This document shows positions 24,265-32,556 of a DNA stretch of 64,000 nucleotides, piece by piece. The notes beneath the pieces were generated by a model, which had not been told where the DNA came from, did not search any database, and worked only from the letters and a program-made list of their open reading frames with translations. Position numbers and translations under genes: made by a program. The first letter of the stretch is position 1. Every line of letters starts with the position of its first letter. Origin of the DNA: a virus. The DNA is taken from the IMG/VR virus record IMGVR_UViG_3300050821_009780, positions 79,504 to 143,503 of that record. One strand, written 5' to 3'.

Positions 24265-24467
24265 TGCCCTCCGCCGATCCAGATGCCCTTCTTCTGCGGG
24301 GAACAGCACGAGCACCGGGCCCGCCTGACGGTACCGTCCTCCGCAACTATCAGCGGCAGTCCCTCGTGGCTGTGCGCCTTGGAGGAGTGCTCCTTGTGCT
24401 TCAGCCTGCGCCGCTGCGCCGGGGTGGGGCTGCTGCCGTACAGCTTCGCGCGCTCTTCATGCGTCAT
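24261..24467 (-). CDS. Small basic protein with Cys cluster (68 aa)
   Basis: ATG 24467. The N-terminal half is Lys/Arg/His-rich (PAQRRRLKHKEHSSKAH), and RARCSCCSPQ near the end could bind metal. Probably nucleic-acid binding by composition; unassigned. Confidence 0.5.
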   Translation of the reverse strand: MTHEERAKLYGSSPTPAQRRRLKHKEHSSKAHSHEGLPLIVAEDGTVRRARCSCCSPQKKGIWIGGGQ

Positions 24468-24474
24468 AGCCCTG

Positions 24475-24849
24475 CTACGCCACCCAGCCGCGCTGGCGGG
24501 CCCGGGCCAGCGCGACCCCGCACCCCTCGTCCCACAGGGTGCGGAACTCCTCCTCGGACAGCGGCCTCGTGCTGGGCTGGACCCCGGCAGAGCTGTCCTG
24601 GTGCGCCTCGGTGTACTCCGGCCAGGCGTCCTCCCGGCTGGCGGACAGCACCTGGACCTGCGCGGCCTTGGTCCCCCGGTCGCCGTGCTCCTCCTCGTAG
24701 GACACCCGGACGCCTGGGCGGAGCTGGCGCGCATCGCCGCCGCGGGCGAGCGCGGAGACGTGCATGAACACGTCCCGGTCGCCGTTGTCGGGGGAGACGA
24801 AGCCGAAGCCCCGGTCGGTGTCGAAACGAACGATCTTCCCGTACTGCAT
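24475..24849 (-). CDS. Cold-shock-domain protein with C-terminal extension
   Basis: 124 residues from ATG 24849. Residues 1-67 are a cold-shock OB fold: GKIVRFDTDRGFGFV carries RNP1 and DVFMHVSAL is the RNP2-like strand. Host CspA-type proteins stop at about 67 residues; this one continues for some 55 acidic residues ending EFRTLWDEGCGVALARAR. It binds single-stranded RNA or DNA and could act as an RNA chaperone or replication helper next to the sliding clamp gene. Confidence 0.85.
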   Translation of the reverse strand: MQYGKIVRFDTDRGFGFVSPDNGDRDVFMHVSALARGGDARQLRPGVRVSYEEEHGDRGTKAAQVQVLSASREDAWPEYTEAHQDSSAGVQPSTRPLSEEEFRTLWDEGCGVALARARQRGWVA

Positions 24850-24851
24850 TT

Positions 24852-26051
24852 CTAGTATCCCACCAGCGAAGAAGCCATCTGCGTGAGCACCTGAACGGTC
24901 CCGGTGCCCTCCAGAAGGATAACGGAGCGGCGCTTGCCGAGGTCCTTGCCGAGCCGGAACGCGCAGGTCACATCAGGGTGCGCGGCCAGCATCTCGGCGA
25001 GGAACACGTGGTTGACGCACAGCACCCGCTCCTTGCCGGGCCAGTCGGTGACCAGCTGAACGGGCACGGACGCGGAGTGGCCCACCTGATCGCGGGACAC
25101 CACGGTAACGGTGCTGCCCTCGACGACCAGCGCGATGGCGGCGGTGTCGGCGTCGGCGTTGACCCGGACGCACCGCACGGCAGCCGACAGCTCCTCGCGG
25201 TCCACGGCGAGTACCTGGTCGTTATCCCCCGCCGGGCCGAGCAGCTGCTTGTCCATGTCCGGGAACGGGGTGGAGCGGCGGGCCACGGCGAACACCACGT
25301 GGTCGGCGCGGAACACCAGGGCATCCTCGGTGACGGCCACGCCGACGGCGTCGCCCTGGCTGCCGGACACCAGCCGGACGATGTCGTCCAGGGCCGAGGA
25401 GGGGATGCACATGGGGTGGGGGAACTCGTCCAGCTCGGCGCGGGCGAACCGGGTGCCGTCGGAGGCGGTGATGCGCCTGCCCTCGAACCCGTCCGAGCCT
25501 TCGGGGGCGCCGATCTCCACCTGGGTGAGCATGGGGCGGCCGGCGTCGCGGCACACCGCATGGCGTACCGCCTTCAGCCCGGCGAGGAACTTCTCCGCCG
25601 GGTACAGGAAGAACCCCAGCTCGGACGGCTCCAGCAGCTGCGGGTACTCGCCGCTGTCCGGCAGGGCGAACACCCAGGAGGCGCTCCCGGCGGTGACGGT
25701 CGCCCGATCCTTCTTCACCGCGACGGTAATGCTCTCCTCCGTCGCCTCCTTCAGCACGGCCTGGAGCTTCTTCGCCGGGATGAACGCCTCGGCGGAAGCT
25801 GACTCGTCCACGCTGTCGCCGGTCCACACCGCCTCCGTGGAGGCGAGGACGATGCGCTCCATGTCGGTGGCGGCCAGCTCCAGCCCGGCATGGCTCACCC
25901 GGACCCGGTAGCAGCTAAGCACGGGGAACTGGCCGGAGGAGGGCACCGCCGGTGCCACGGCAGCGGCCAGGGCCTTCAGCACGTACGGCTTGACCCGGAA
26001 GGTGAACTCCCCGTAATCGGTTCCCGCAGCCGGTTCGTCCGCCTCGTTCAC
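24852..26051 (-). CDS. dnaN: DNA polymerase III sliding clamp (beta subunit)
   Basis: 399 residues, close to bacterial DnaN (about 370). Three repeated clamp domains can be followed; ATDMERIVLAST, FIPAKKLQAVLKEA and ITASDGTRFARAEL match conserved DnaN segments. The dimeric ring tethers the polymerase to DNA. The usual C-terminal MPMR-like end is replaced by ASSLVGY. It sits in a recombination block, apart from its probable loader genes at 15806, 41812 and 43179. Its start overlaps nothing essential and follows an ATGA-type junction with the coiled-coil gene. Confidence 0.9.
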   Translation of the reverse strand: MNEADEPAAGTDYGEFTFRVKPYVLKALAAAVAPAVPSSGQFPVLSCYRVRVSHAGLELAATDMERIVLASTEAVWTGDSVDESASAEAFIPAKKLQAVLKEATEESITVAVKKDRATVTAGSASWVFALPDSGEYPQLLEPSELGFFLYPAEKFLAGLKAVRHAVCRDAGRPMLTQVEIGAPEGSDGFEGRRITASDGTRFARAELDEFPHPMCIPSSALDDIVRLVSGSQGDAVGVAVTEDALVFRADHVVFAVARRSTPFPDMDKQLLGPAGDNDQVLAVDREELSAAVRCVRVNADADTAAIALVVEGSTVTVVSRDQVGHSASVPVQLVTDWPGKERVLCVNHVFLAEMLAAHPDVTCAFRLGKDLGKRRSVILLEGTGTVQVLTQMASSLVGY

Positions 26052-26308
26052 GCCTTCTCCTCCGCCTTATCCAGAAGCTCCTGCACCCTGCGCACCTCGG
26101 CGTCCAGATCGACTGTCAGCTTCTCCGCAAGAGCGGGCACTTCCTCGGGGGTGACCCCGAACTCGTCCTTCAGGGCCTTCTCCGCCTGCTGGGCGCGGTC
26201 CGCCGCGACGGCGTGCTGCTGCTCGGCACGGGCACGGTCCTGCTGCATGCCGACGATGCGCTTCTTCAGCGCGGCCACCCGCGCGTCGAGCGCGCTGGGG
26301 TCAGTCAC
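26048..26308 (-). CDS. Coiled-coil hypothetical protein (86 aa)
   Basis: GTG 26308 chosen for its overlap with the upstream stop. Almost entirely helical heptads (ALKKRIVGMQQDRARAEQ and following), no Cys apart from none in the core. Possibly an adaptor or oligomerisation protein; no family recognised. Confidence 0.55.
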   Translation of the reverse strand: MTDPSALDARVAALKKRIVGMQQDRARAEQQHAVAADRAQQAEKALKDEFGVTPEEVPALAEKLTVDLDAEVRRVQELLDKAEEKA

Positions 26309-26483
26309 GGCGCACCGCCTCATCCCAGCCTGCCGCAGCCCGGAGATGCCGGGCGAGCGCGGACAGCCGCCATATGACCAGGCCCTGGCAGCTCGAACGG
26401 CGCCGCAGCACGTCAGCGGCCCGCTCCAGGATGACAGCGTCCGCGACCTTGCGCTCCGCGTTCTCCCGCAGGATGTCCCTCAT
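26301..26483 (-). CDS. Small basic helical protein (60 aa)
   Basis: ATG 26483 preceded by AGGAGG three bases upstream and overlapping the upstream stop. Contains VIWRLSALARHLRAAAG. The composition suggests nucleic-acid binding; unassigned. Confidence 0.55.
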   Translation of the reverse strand: MRDILRENAERKVADAVILERAADVLRRRSSCQGLVIWRLSALARHLRAAAGWDEAVRRD

Positions 26484-27367
26484 GCCCCTCCTACCGCCAC
26501 CCGGCCGCTCTTCGGCCCGCGTCCCTTGACCGGGCAGGCGTGCTTGACGTCGCAGTACCGGCACTTAGCCGGGGTCGGAGTAGGGTCCACGCGACCGTCC
26601 AGGATGTCGTTGGCCACGGCGACGATGCGCTGGAACATCTGCGTCCGGTGGTCCGCAGTGAACTGCCAGGACGGCATGGTCTCATCGCACAGCGGCTGCA
26701 GCAGCCCGGAGCAGACCGGCCACCGGCCCTTCTTCATGGCCCACACGGCGATCTCGTAGAAAACGAGCTGGCCGAGGGTCTTGCGCCAGTACTGGTTATC
26801 TCTGGTGGTCTTCAGATCCCAGACCTCGACGACCATGCCGTTCTCGTCGGTACCGTTGACCTGGACCTCGCCTGGCAGAAGCCGGCGGCGGACCAGCAGG
26901 TCTATCTCTCCGTGGAGAAGGATCTGCACCTTGCTCCCGTCCGGGCGCGGGATGACGAGCGGCACCTCGAACCGCGGCGCCGGGTCCCAGTCGTAGGACG
27001 GCGGCTCGTACAGGTGCAGCAGGGTCCGCAGGTCGTCCTCCAGCTGGTGCACCGCGTCCCGGCACATCTCACGGACCTCGGCGCGGTCGGAGAGGTGCTT
27101 CCAGCGGATGATGCCGTCGCCCGCCTCCTGGGTGCCCTTCTCCAGCTCGTCCATGATCCGGTCCACCTGCGCGGTCATCCAGCCGCGCTGGGGGTCGTCG
27201 CCCTGCAGCCACTGGCGCATGCACCGGTCGGCGACGTTGCCGGCGAAGAACACGCGTCCATCCGCCACCTTGGACCGGCGGCCCAGCGCGATGAGGTGGC
27301 CCTTCTGCGGGCATTCGCTGTGCAGCCTAATCCGACTCCAACTTATCTTCAACGGACTGTCGGTCAC
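26480..27367 (-). CDS. RecB/Cas4-like PD-(D/E)XK nuclease with Cys cluster
   Basis: 295 residues. The PD-(D/E)XK core reads as HGEIDLLV followed by VVEVWDLKTT near residues 155-190. A Cys early in the protein (SECPQK) plus three at the C-terminus (CRYCDVKHAC) form the layout of the iron-sulfur clamp in AddB/Cas4 nucleases. Expected activity is DNA end processing, fitting the neighbouring SbcCD, RecA and clamp genes. The gene couples to its neighbours by ATGA overlaps. Confidence 0.8.
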   Translation of the reverse strand: MTDSPLKISWSRIRLHSECPQKGHLIALGRRSKVADGRVFFAGNVADRCMRQWLQGDDPQRGWMTAQVDRIMDELEKGTQEAGDGIIRWKHLSDRAEVREMCRDAVHQLEDDLRTLLHLYEPPSYDWDPAPRFEVPLVIPRPDGSKVQILLHGEIDLLVRRRLLPGEVQVNGTDENGMVVEVWDLKTTRDNQYWRKTLGQLVFYEIAVWAMKKGRWPVCSGLLQPLCDETMPSWQFTADHRTQMFQRIVAVANDILDGRVDPTPTPAKCRYCDVKHACPVKGRGPKSGRVAVGGA

Positions 27368-27621
27368 AGAGCCAGGCCCTCCACCTCGTGCGCGGCAGCC
27401 ACCTGGTAAAGACCCGGCCTGTCAAAGCAGCAGACGAGAAAACTACGGCTGAACATAGCCAGCCACAGGTGGATCTTGCAGTCGTGCAGGTCCATCCCGC
27501 TTTCACGTTCCGAGTCGGTATGCGCAATGGAGAAGCCCTCGTCCAGGTCAACCCACGCGACGTGGGTGTCGCGCAGCCCCAGGTCGGCCTGCACCCGCTT
27601 GACATCCTCGACGGTGAACAC
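27364..27621 (-). CDS. Hypothetical protein (85 aa)
   Basis: GTG-type start at 27621. Hydrophobic middle (IHLWLAMFSRSFLVCCF) with acidic N-terminus; no motif that I recognise. Overlaps the nuclease gene by 4 bases. Confidence 0.5.
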   Translation of the reverse strand: MFTVEDVKRVQADLGLRDTHVAWVDLDEGFSIAHTDSERESGMDLHDCKIHLWLAMFSRSFLVCCFDRPGLYQVAAAHEVEGLAL

Positions 27622-28166
27622 TACAGCCCGGTGCCCGGGACTTCGCCGTCGAACGGGTTGATGCCGATAACCGGGATACCGGTCTCACAGCGAATCTGCT
27701 CCGCCGACTCCTTCCAGTCCTCGAAGTACAGCCGGACGTCGGCGCCGTTCCGGCGCAGCGCCTGCAGCACCCGGGTCTTCCAGATGCCGTTCGGCGAATG
27801 GTCCTCCGAAGGCCGCAGAATGACGGCGGACAATGGCACCTGGTGCTTCTTCACCCACTCCCAGGTCAGGTCGTAGGCGAGCAGGCTGCGGCCGGACACC
27901 GCGATGTGCGTGTACCAGCCCATCTCGCGCATGAGCGCGACGCTGCCGTGCACCGGCTCGTCGTCGGCGCACTGGAGGCTGTAGTCACACCAGGTAGGCG
28001 CGTCCGGTCCTCCGGCCTTGATGGCCGGAACCATGTCGCGGCGGTGGACAGTGCTGCACAGGGTGCTGTCCAGGTCCCAGCCGATGACGGGACGGTGCTG
28101 GGCCAGCCACCACCCGGCCTCGGTCCGGACCATGTCGTCCAGCACGGCATCAGGAGTCTTAGGCAC
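27621..28166 (-). CDS. HAD-superfamily phosphatase-like protein
   Basis: 181 residues from GTG 28166, overlapping the upstream stop. HAD motif I is VIGWDLDSTLC, motif II ISVSGRS-like (AVSGRS), and the last acidic motif is LYFEDWKES, where FEDW replaces the common DD. The layout is similar to the 3'-phosphatase domain of phage polynucleotide kinase/phosphatases and to phage 5'-nucleotidases. In this DNA-repair setting, end clean-up is a reasonable guess. Confidence 0.7.
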   Translation of the reverse strand: MPKTPDAVLDDMVRTEAGWWLAQHRPVIGWDLDSTLCSTVHRRDMVPAIKAGGPDAPTWCDYSLQCADDEPVHGSVALMREMGWYTHIAVSGRSLLAYDLTWEWVKKHQVPLSAVILRPSEDHSPNGIWKTRVLQALRRNGADVRLYFEDWKESAEQIRCETGIPVIGINPFDGEVPGTGL

Positions 28167-28419
28167 GGCTGGCCTCACAGAAGGTGCAGCCGGCCCCCGT
28201 GCAACCCTCGCCGCAGGTTGCGCCGAGCGCGACGACCAGCTTCGGGATATCCGCATCCTCGACGCAGATTTCCTCGTAGCAACGGTCCTTGATCGAGAAA
28301 TACCCGTAGTTACGTGTCACCCGCAGGCTCTCCAGGCCGTCGTCTGCGATGCCTATCCTAGTCTCGTGCCCAAGGGTCATGCGCTTCTCGTACGACGGCT
28401 CGTACTCAGCGGTCGCCAT
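28159..28419 (-). CDS. Cys-rich hypothetical protein (86 aa)
   Basis: ATG 28419. The C-terminal 20 residues contain five Cys (CGEGCTGAGCTFC), a likely metal site. The N-terminal part is strand-rich. It overlaps both neighbours, including the SbcD-like gene by 14 bases. Confidence 0.55.
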   Translation of the reverse strand: MATAEYEPSYEKRMTLGHETRIGIADDGLESLRVTRNYGYFSIKDRCYEEICVEDADIPKLVVALGATCGEGCTGAGCTFCEASRA

Positions 28420-29431
28420 GCTGTGCTCCTGTCAGCAGTTCCTCCACGAGGTCCTCCACGTCCTTGCCTAGGCCTAGCGACTTCACGTGCGCGATGACGG
28501 ACCCGGTGTTCAAGATCTCCAGCCTGGCATCGCCAGCTGACTGGAGGAACTCGTCGAGCCGGCCCTGCATGTCGGTGGCCTGCTGCTTCTCCTGCAGCCG
28601 GAAGACCTCGCCGGCGGGCTTGGCATCGAGCGGGACGAACTCGAACGCCCCGGTGTCCTGATCCCAGAAGGTGACGCCTACCTGGCGGGTCAGATTGTAC
28701 TCGTGCAGGCTGCCGCGGCTCAGCGCCCCGTTGTTGCAGAAGGTCACGCCGCCGTGCTGGAACATACGGTGCGGCTCGTGCACATGCCCGTAGAAGACAT
28801 TGCCTCCGTAGCCCATGTGCTCGGACCAACGCATGCCGGGAAACCACTCGTAGGGCAGGTTCTCGCCTGGCGGGTAGAGCGGCGCGTGGGTGACGACCAG
28901 GTACGGCTCGCGGATGTTCACCTCCCGGTACAGGCGCAGCGCCTCGGCAACAGCAGTATCGATGCCCGGCTGAAGCGGCAGCGGAGCGCTGCGCGCCATC
29001 ACCTTGACCAGCTCCTCATCCCACAGCCCGTATCCCTGCAGCCAGGGCACGCCGAACACCTTGAAGGGGCTGCCCCAGCCGTTCAGCTCGGTCGCCCCGG
29101 CGCGGTACAGCATGCCGAGGGGCTGCTTGGTGCTCACCGACTCCAGCCGGTCGTTGGACATGTCGTGGTTACCGGCCAGGATGAGCACCGGGAAGTGAGG
29201 AATACAGCTCTTGATGAACTCGCAGGTCCGGTGCACCAGGCTGTAGGACACCCGGCTGGGGGCCTTGCAGTGGAAGGTGTCCCCGGCCCACACCATGGGG
29301 GAGCCGCGCTCGATGCACAGCTCGCGGGCCTGCTCCAGCAAGTCGAAGAGATCATCCGTGTAGGACTCGGTGCAGCTAGCGGGCGGCTTGTCCGACAGAT
29401 GAATATCTGAGATGAGACACAGGCTAGTCAC
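28406..29431 (-). CDS. sbcD: SbcD/Mre11-like metallophosphoesterase nuclease
   Basis: 341 residues from GTG 29431. Calcineurin-like phosphoesterase motifs are in order: SDIHLSD, WAGDTFHCK, LAGNHDMSN, TYAPLYP-like VTHAPLY and YGHVHEPH. The C-terminal 90 residues are charged and helical, where SbcD binds the SbcC coiled coil. This is the Mn-dependent nuclease of the SbcCD complex. Its two presumed ATPase halves are encoded at 23617-24264 and 31353-32291. Confidence 0.85.
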   Translation of the reverse strand: MTSLCLISDIHLSDKPPASCTESYTDDLFDLLEQARELCIERGSPMVWAGDTFHCKAPSRVSYSLVHRTCEFIKSCIPHFPVLILAGNHDMSNDRLESVSTKQPLGMLYRAGATELNGWGSPFKVFGVPWLQGYGLWDEELVKVMARSAPLPLQPGIDTAVAEALRLYREVNIREPYLVVTHAPLYPPGENLPYEWFPGMRWSEHMGYGGNVFYGHVHEPHRMFQHGGVTFCNNGALSRGSLHEYNLTRQVGVTFWDQDTGAFEFVPLDAKPAGEVFRLQEKQQATDMQGRLDEFLQSAGDARLEILNTGSVIAHVKSLGLGKDVEDLVEELLTGAQHGDR

Positions 29432-29711
29432 CGTGCGCTCCCCGGTACCTGTCTCCGGTCTCCATGTAGCGGAAGCACACAGCCGCGACCTGAACGGCTT
29501 CAGTCAGCACCCGCTCAGTCGGCTCGTCTGCTTTTATCGCATCCCACAGCTCGTCTACCTTCTCCTTGAGGATGACGTAGAACTCGTGCAGTCCCCACGG
29601 CTCCCGTCCGTGCTTGGCGTAAGCACGCTCCAGCTCCTGCTCCACTGCCACAACAGCAGCGCTACGGCTGGCCTCAAAGTTCCTGGCTATCAGGTCGTCT
29701 AGATGACTCAT
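29424..29711 (-). CDS. MazG-like protein (95 aa)
   Basis: ATG 29711 in an ATGA overlap. The helical pattern with EKVDELWDAIKADEP and AVQVAAVCFRYME resembles the EExxE...ExxD helix pair of all-alpha NTP pyrophosphatases, though the acidic residues are only partly conserved. MazG-type phage proteins hydrolyse NTPs or ppGpp. Treat as a moderate call. Confidence 0.55.
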   Translation of the reverse strand: MSHLDDLIARNFEASRSAAVVAVEQELERAYAKHGREPWGLHEFYVILKEKVDELWDAIKADEPTERVLTEAVQVAAVCFRYMETGDRYRGAHGD

Positions 29712-29962
29712 GACTCTTTTACGATTTCCTCGGTCCACCAGTGCACCGCGACACCCTTCCGGACCCACGGGCTCTCGTACTTCCCTGTCGCGATACGGCG
29801 GATCTCGGCAATACGGTTCGGGTCCAGCAAGGGACCGTACCCGTGGCCATCCTCGGGAGACGCCCACGTGCGCCCGTGGCCGTCGCTGCGGGGCAGGTAA
29901 TCATGCGGCCTGCCGCACGTCTTGCAGGCCGCCGCCTTGCGCAGCAGCTCGGGAACGGTCAC
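29708..29962 (-). CDS. Hypothetical protein with CxxC (84 aa)
   Basis: GTG-type start at 29962. CKTCGRPHDY near residue 13 and a His/Trp-rich tail (VAVHWWTEE) suggest a small zinc-binding fold. ATGA overlap with the MazG-like gene. No family recognised. Confidence 0.5.
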   Translation of the reverse strand: MTVPELLRKAAACKTCGRPHDYLPRSDGHGRTWASPEDGHGYGPLLDPNRIAEIRRIATGKYESPWVRKGVAVHWWTEEIVKES

Positions 29963-31356
29963 GGCAGCGCGTGCGCGGCGAGCAGGCTCCAGGTGACCGG
30001 GCCGACGGTACCATCCTGCTGCGCCGGGTCGTTCGGGTAGTAAGCCCGCTGCACTGCGACGACGGCGTTCTCAGTGTTCTGCCCGAAGTTCCCGTCGATG
30101 GCGAGCTGCAGCCCGTGCGCCTCGCACAGCGCCTGCACCCGCTTGACAGAGGCAGCCACAGGCAGGCCGGAACCCTTAGTCAGGGTCAGCAGCTGAGCGT
30201 TCGGCGAGCCGCCGACCAGCACCTCCCAGGTCACCGGGTCGGTCCAGCCGGTGGTCAGCAGCCCGGCGGTGGCCTGCAGGGCCTCCAGCGCGGTCTGGGT
30301 CTCGGCCCCGAAGTCCCCGTCCACCGGCACCGCCTGGCTGGCGGGAAGCGCCACGTTGAGGAGCAGCTGCACCTGGCGGACCCACGTCACGTTCCCGGCG
30401 GCGTCCTGGTCGCCCAGCCGGATGCCGGGGAGCTTGGAGTACAGCGTGGTCTCCCAGGCAGCGAGCGGAGCCGGGGCAGGAGCTGGCGGAGCAGGAGCCG
30501 GGGCGGGCGGCGGCGGGGGCGCGTACAGCCACAGGGTCACGTCGGAGGGAACAGGGGCAACCGGGGAGATCGTCCCGGCGAACATGCCGTTGATGAAGTC
30601 GGTGAGCGCGGCGTTCCAGCCGTACTTGACGTAGGTCCCGGCCAGGATGCCGGCGACGGTCTGGCCCGGCGCGAGCGCGGCGGCCTCGTACATGGCGGTC
30701 CGGCCATCTCCGCGCCACTGCTGCGGCACGGCGGGATCGGGCGCGGGGAGCTGGAAGAACGCGGGGCTGTTCACCGCCGACTCGTCCCACCCGGCGGTGG
30801 AGACGTACTGGGTGCCGTCCGCCTGGGGGTACCCGCAGGCGCTGGGCGAGCAGATGTGCCGGCCGATCCAGTGCGCGGACCAGATCCGGTACTTGGTCCT
30901 CGGTATCCCTGCGGCGGTGCACGCGTCGATGCAGTCCTGCACCGAGTAGCCGGCCGCCGCGCCGGGGGAGGCGTAGAAGCCGAGGCCGCCCGCCTTGATG
31001 AACGCGGGCACGCTGGAGGCGGTCACGTTGCCCGGCTCGATGTCGGTGTACATAGCCCCCTTGGCCCCGTCCGGGGTGACGGACACCAGCTGGGCGGCGG
31101 GGAACCGGGCCCTCAGCGCGGCCATGTTCTCGTAGATGCCGTTGAAGTACCCGGCGTAGGCGAACGCCCCGGCGGGGTCCGACCCGACGGCGGTGCTGTC
31201 GTACATGGCCTCGACGCCGGACGGGAGGTTCGCGGCGGCCAGCAGGTGCGCGGCGGTATCAAACCGGGCCCCGTTCGGGCCTGCCTGCATGGTGGCGGCG
31301 ATCCAGGCGGCATCGTGCAGCAGGTTCTGCGGCTGGACCACGGTCTGCTCTGTCAT
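29959..31356 (-). CDS. Endolysin-like protein with two peptidoglycan-binding domains
   Basis: 465 residues from ATG 31356. Residues 40-215 form a TIM-barrel-like domain with YDSTAVG, YTDIEPGN and WDESAV, probably a glycoside-hydrolase-type fold that I cannot name with confidence. A Pro/Ala linker (about 285-310) is followed by two peptidoglycan_binding_1 repeats, seen as VDGDFGAETQTALEALQ and IDGNFGQNTENAVVAVQ. It has no signal peptide, so release would need a holin. Location between the SbcC N-terminal half and recombination genes is unusual for a lysin. Confidence 0.75.
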   Translation of the reverse strand: MTEQTVVQPQNLLHDAAWIAATMQAGPNGARFDTAAHLLAAANLPSGVEAMYDSTAVGSDPAGAFAYAGYFNGIYENMAALRARFPAAQLVSVTPDGAKGAMYTDIEPGNVTASSVPAFIKAGGLGFYASPGAAAGYSVQDCIDACTAAGIPRTKYRIWSAHWIGRHICSPSACGYPQADGTQYVSTAGWDESAVNSPAFFQLPAPDPAVPQQWRGDGRTAMYEAAALAPGQTVAGILAGTYVKYGWNAALTDFINGMFAGTISPVAPVPSDVTLWLYAPPPPPAPAPAPPAPAPAPLAAWETTLYSKLPGIRLGDQDAAGNVTWVRQVQLLLNVALPASQAVPVDGDFGAETQTALEALQATAGLLTTGWTDPVTWEVLVGGSPNAQLLTLTKGSGLPVAASVKRVQALCEAHGLQLAIDGNFGQNTENAVVAVQRAYYPNDPAQQDGTVGPVTWSLLAAHALP

Positions 31357-32291
31357 GACGTTCCCTCTCCCACTGACTGCCCGCAGGTAGGACAGGTCCC
31401 GGCGGCTACCAGCGCCTCGTGCAGCGCCCGGTGCGCCTTATCTTCCTCGACGGCGAGTATCTGCTGCTGCCGCTCCGTTGTCCTTGCGGCCTGATCGGCC
31501 TGCTGGTACTGGCTGTGCAGGTTGCGGAGACGGCCGAGCCGGGAACCCAGGAGGTCAAGCTGCTCCGCCGACGGAGCACTCAGCACGGCCAGCCTGGTCT
31601 CAGCGGCACTCTGGGCGGCGATGCCCTGGCGGAAGGCGGACCACAGCGCCCCGAGCCGCTCTCTCTGGTCGGTGATGTACTCCAGGCTGTCCATCCGGTC
31701 ACGGGCCTCCATAAAGGCAGCCCGGCGGGCTTTCAGCGTGCGGAACGGCTGCGCGGCTGCAGTCAGCGCCCGCACCATATCCTCATAGGACTTAAGCTCG
31801 CGGGCGATCTCCAGCTTGCGCCGGTTGGCCTCGCGGGCGGCGTCGAAGACCAGGGTGACGTTGGTCAGCTCGCCGAGCGCCCGGGCGACCTGGCTGCCGG
31901 AGTCGGCCAGCAGGAACGGCCGGTCGAACTGCCCGGCGAAGTTGATGTCCTGCAAGGCCAGCAGGGCGCTGACCTCCTCCGGCACCGCCCCGGCGAGCTT
32001 GGTGTACGTCTTCTTCTCGCCCAGCACGTTCACGGTGTAGGCGTCCTGGCCCCGGCCGCCGCGCACGATCCCTGCTGTCAAGCCGCTGTCATCCTGCACG
32101 ATGGCCTTGCAGGACTTCGCCCCGTGCCTGATGTAGGCGGTGCCGCGGGCGTTGAACACGACCAGCTTCAGCGCCCGGACGACAGCGGACTTGCCGGAGC
32201 CGGTGGGGCCGGTGACGACGGTGAGCCGGCCCAGGCGCAGCTGCGCCTTGCGGAGCGCCTGGTAGTCCTCGATGGCGATGTCGGTGATCAC
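31353..32291 (-). CDS. SbcC/Rad50-type ATPase, N-terminal half with zinc hook
   Basis: 312 residues from GTG 32291. IAIEDYQALRKAQL leads to Walker A VTGPTGSGKSAVVRAL, then the Q-loop region (ALQDINFAGQFD). A long coiled coil follows and the protein ends with CPTCGQ, the CxxC zinc hook of SbcC/Rad50. No signature or Walker B follows; those are on the gene at 23617-24264. The break falls exactly at the hook, so two polypeptides could rejoin through zinc or through pairing of the coils. ATGA overlap with the endolysin-like gene. Confidence 0.82.
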   Translation of the reverse strand: MITDIAIEDYQALRKAQLRLGRLTVVTGPTGSGKSAVVRALKLVVFNARGTAYIRHGAKSCKAIVQDDSGLTAGIVRGGRGQDAYTVNVLGEKKTYTKLAGAVPEEVSALLALQDINFAGQFDRPFLLADSGSQVARALGELTNVTLVFDAAREANRRKLEIARELKSYEDMVRALTAAAQPFRTLKARRAAFMEARDRMDSLEYITDQRERLGALWSAFRQGIAAQSAAETRLAVLSAPSAEQLDLLGSRLGRLRNLHSQYQQADQAARTTERQQQILAVEEDKAHRALHEALVAAGTCPTCGQSVGEGTS

Positions 32292-32305
32292 GTCTGTTGT
32301 ACGGG

Positions 32306-32554
32306 TCAGGCCGGGCAGGAGGACGTAGCCGCCAGCTCGGCGTCGTAGTCCTTGTCGGTCTTGATGGTCATGTTCGAGGTCTCCGAGCAGCCGCACGGGC
32401 AGCTGTAGCAGTCGCCGCCGCCGAAGCTGCCCGCCCCGCACACCCCGGCCCCGCAGTTCCAGCAGACGTGGTGCCAGTGCGCGGAGGTGTACAGCCGGGA
32501 CTGCTCGCACCGGTCAGGCAGCCGGACTGCCTTCAGCGCCATACCAGGGACCAT
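32306..32554 (-). CDS. Cys-rich zinc-binding protein (82 aa)
   Basis: ATG 32554, two bases after the upstream stop. Nine Cys occur between residues 20 and 55 (CWNCGAGVCG and CYSCPCGC), enough for two zinc sites. No family recognised. It precedes the SbcC half by 15 bases. Confidence 0.6.
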   Translation of the reverse strand: MVPGMALKAVRLPDRCEQSRLYTSAHWHHVCWNCGAGVCGAGSFGGGDCYSCPCGCSETSNMTIKTDKDYDAELAATSSCPA

Positions 32555-32556
32555 CG

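Noticed and set aside
27409-27440. Minus-strand TTGACA inside the 85-residue gene
   Set aside because: No -10 at 16-18 bases and no operator half-site, so treated as coding sequence.
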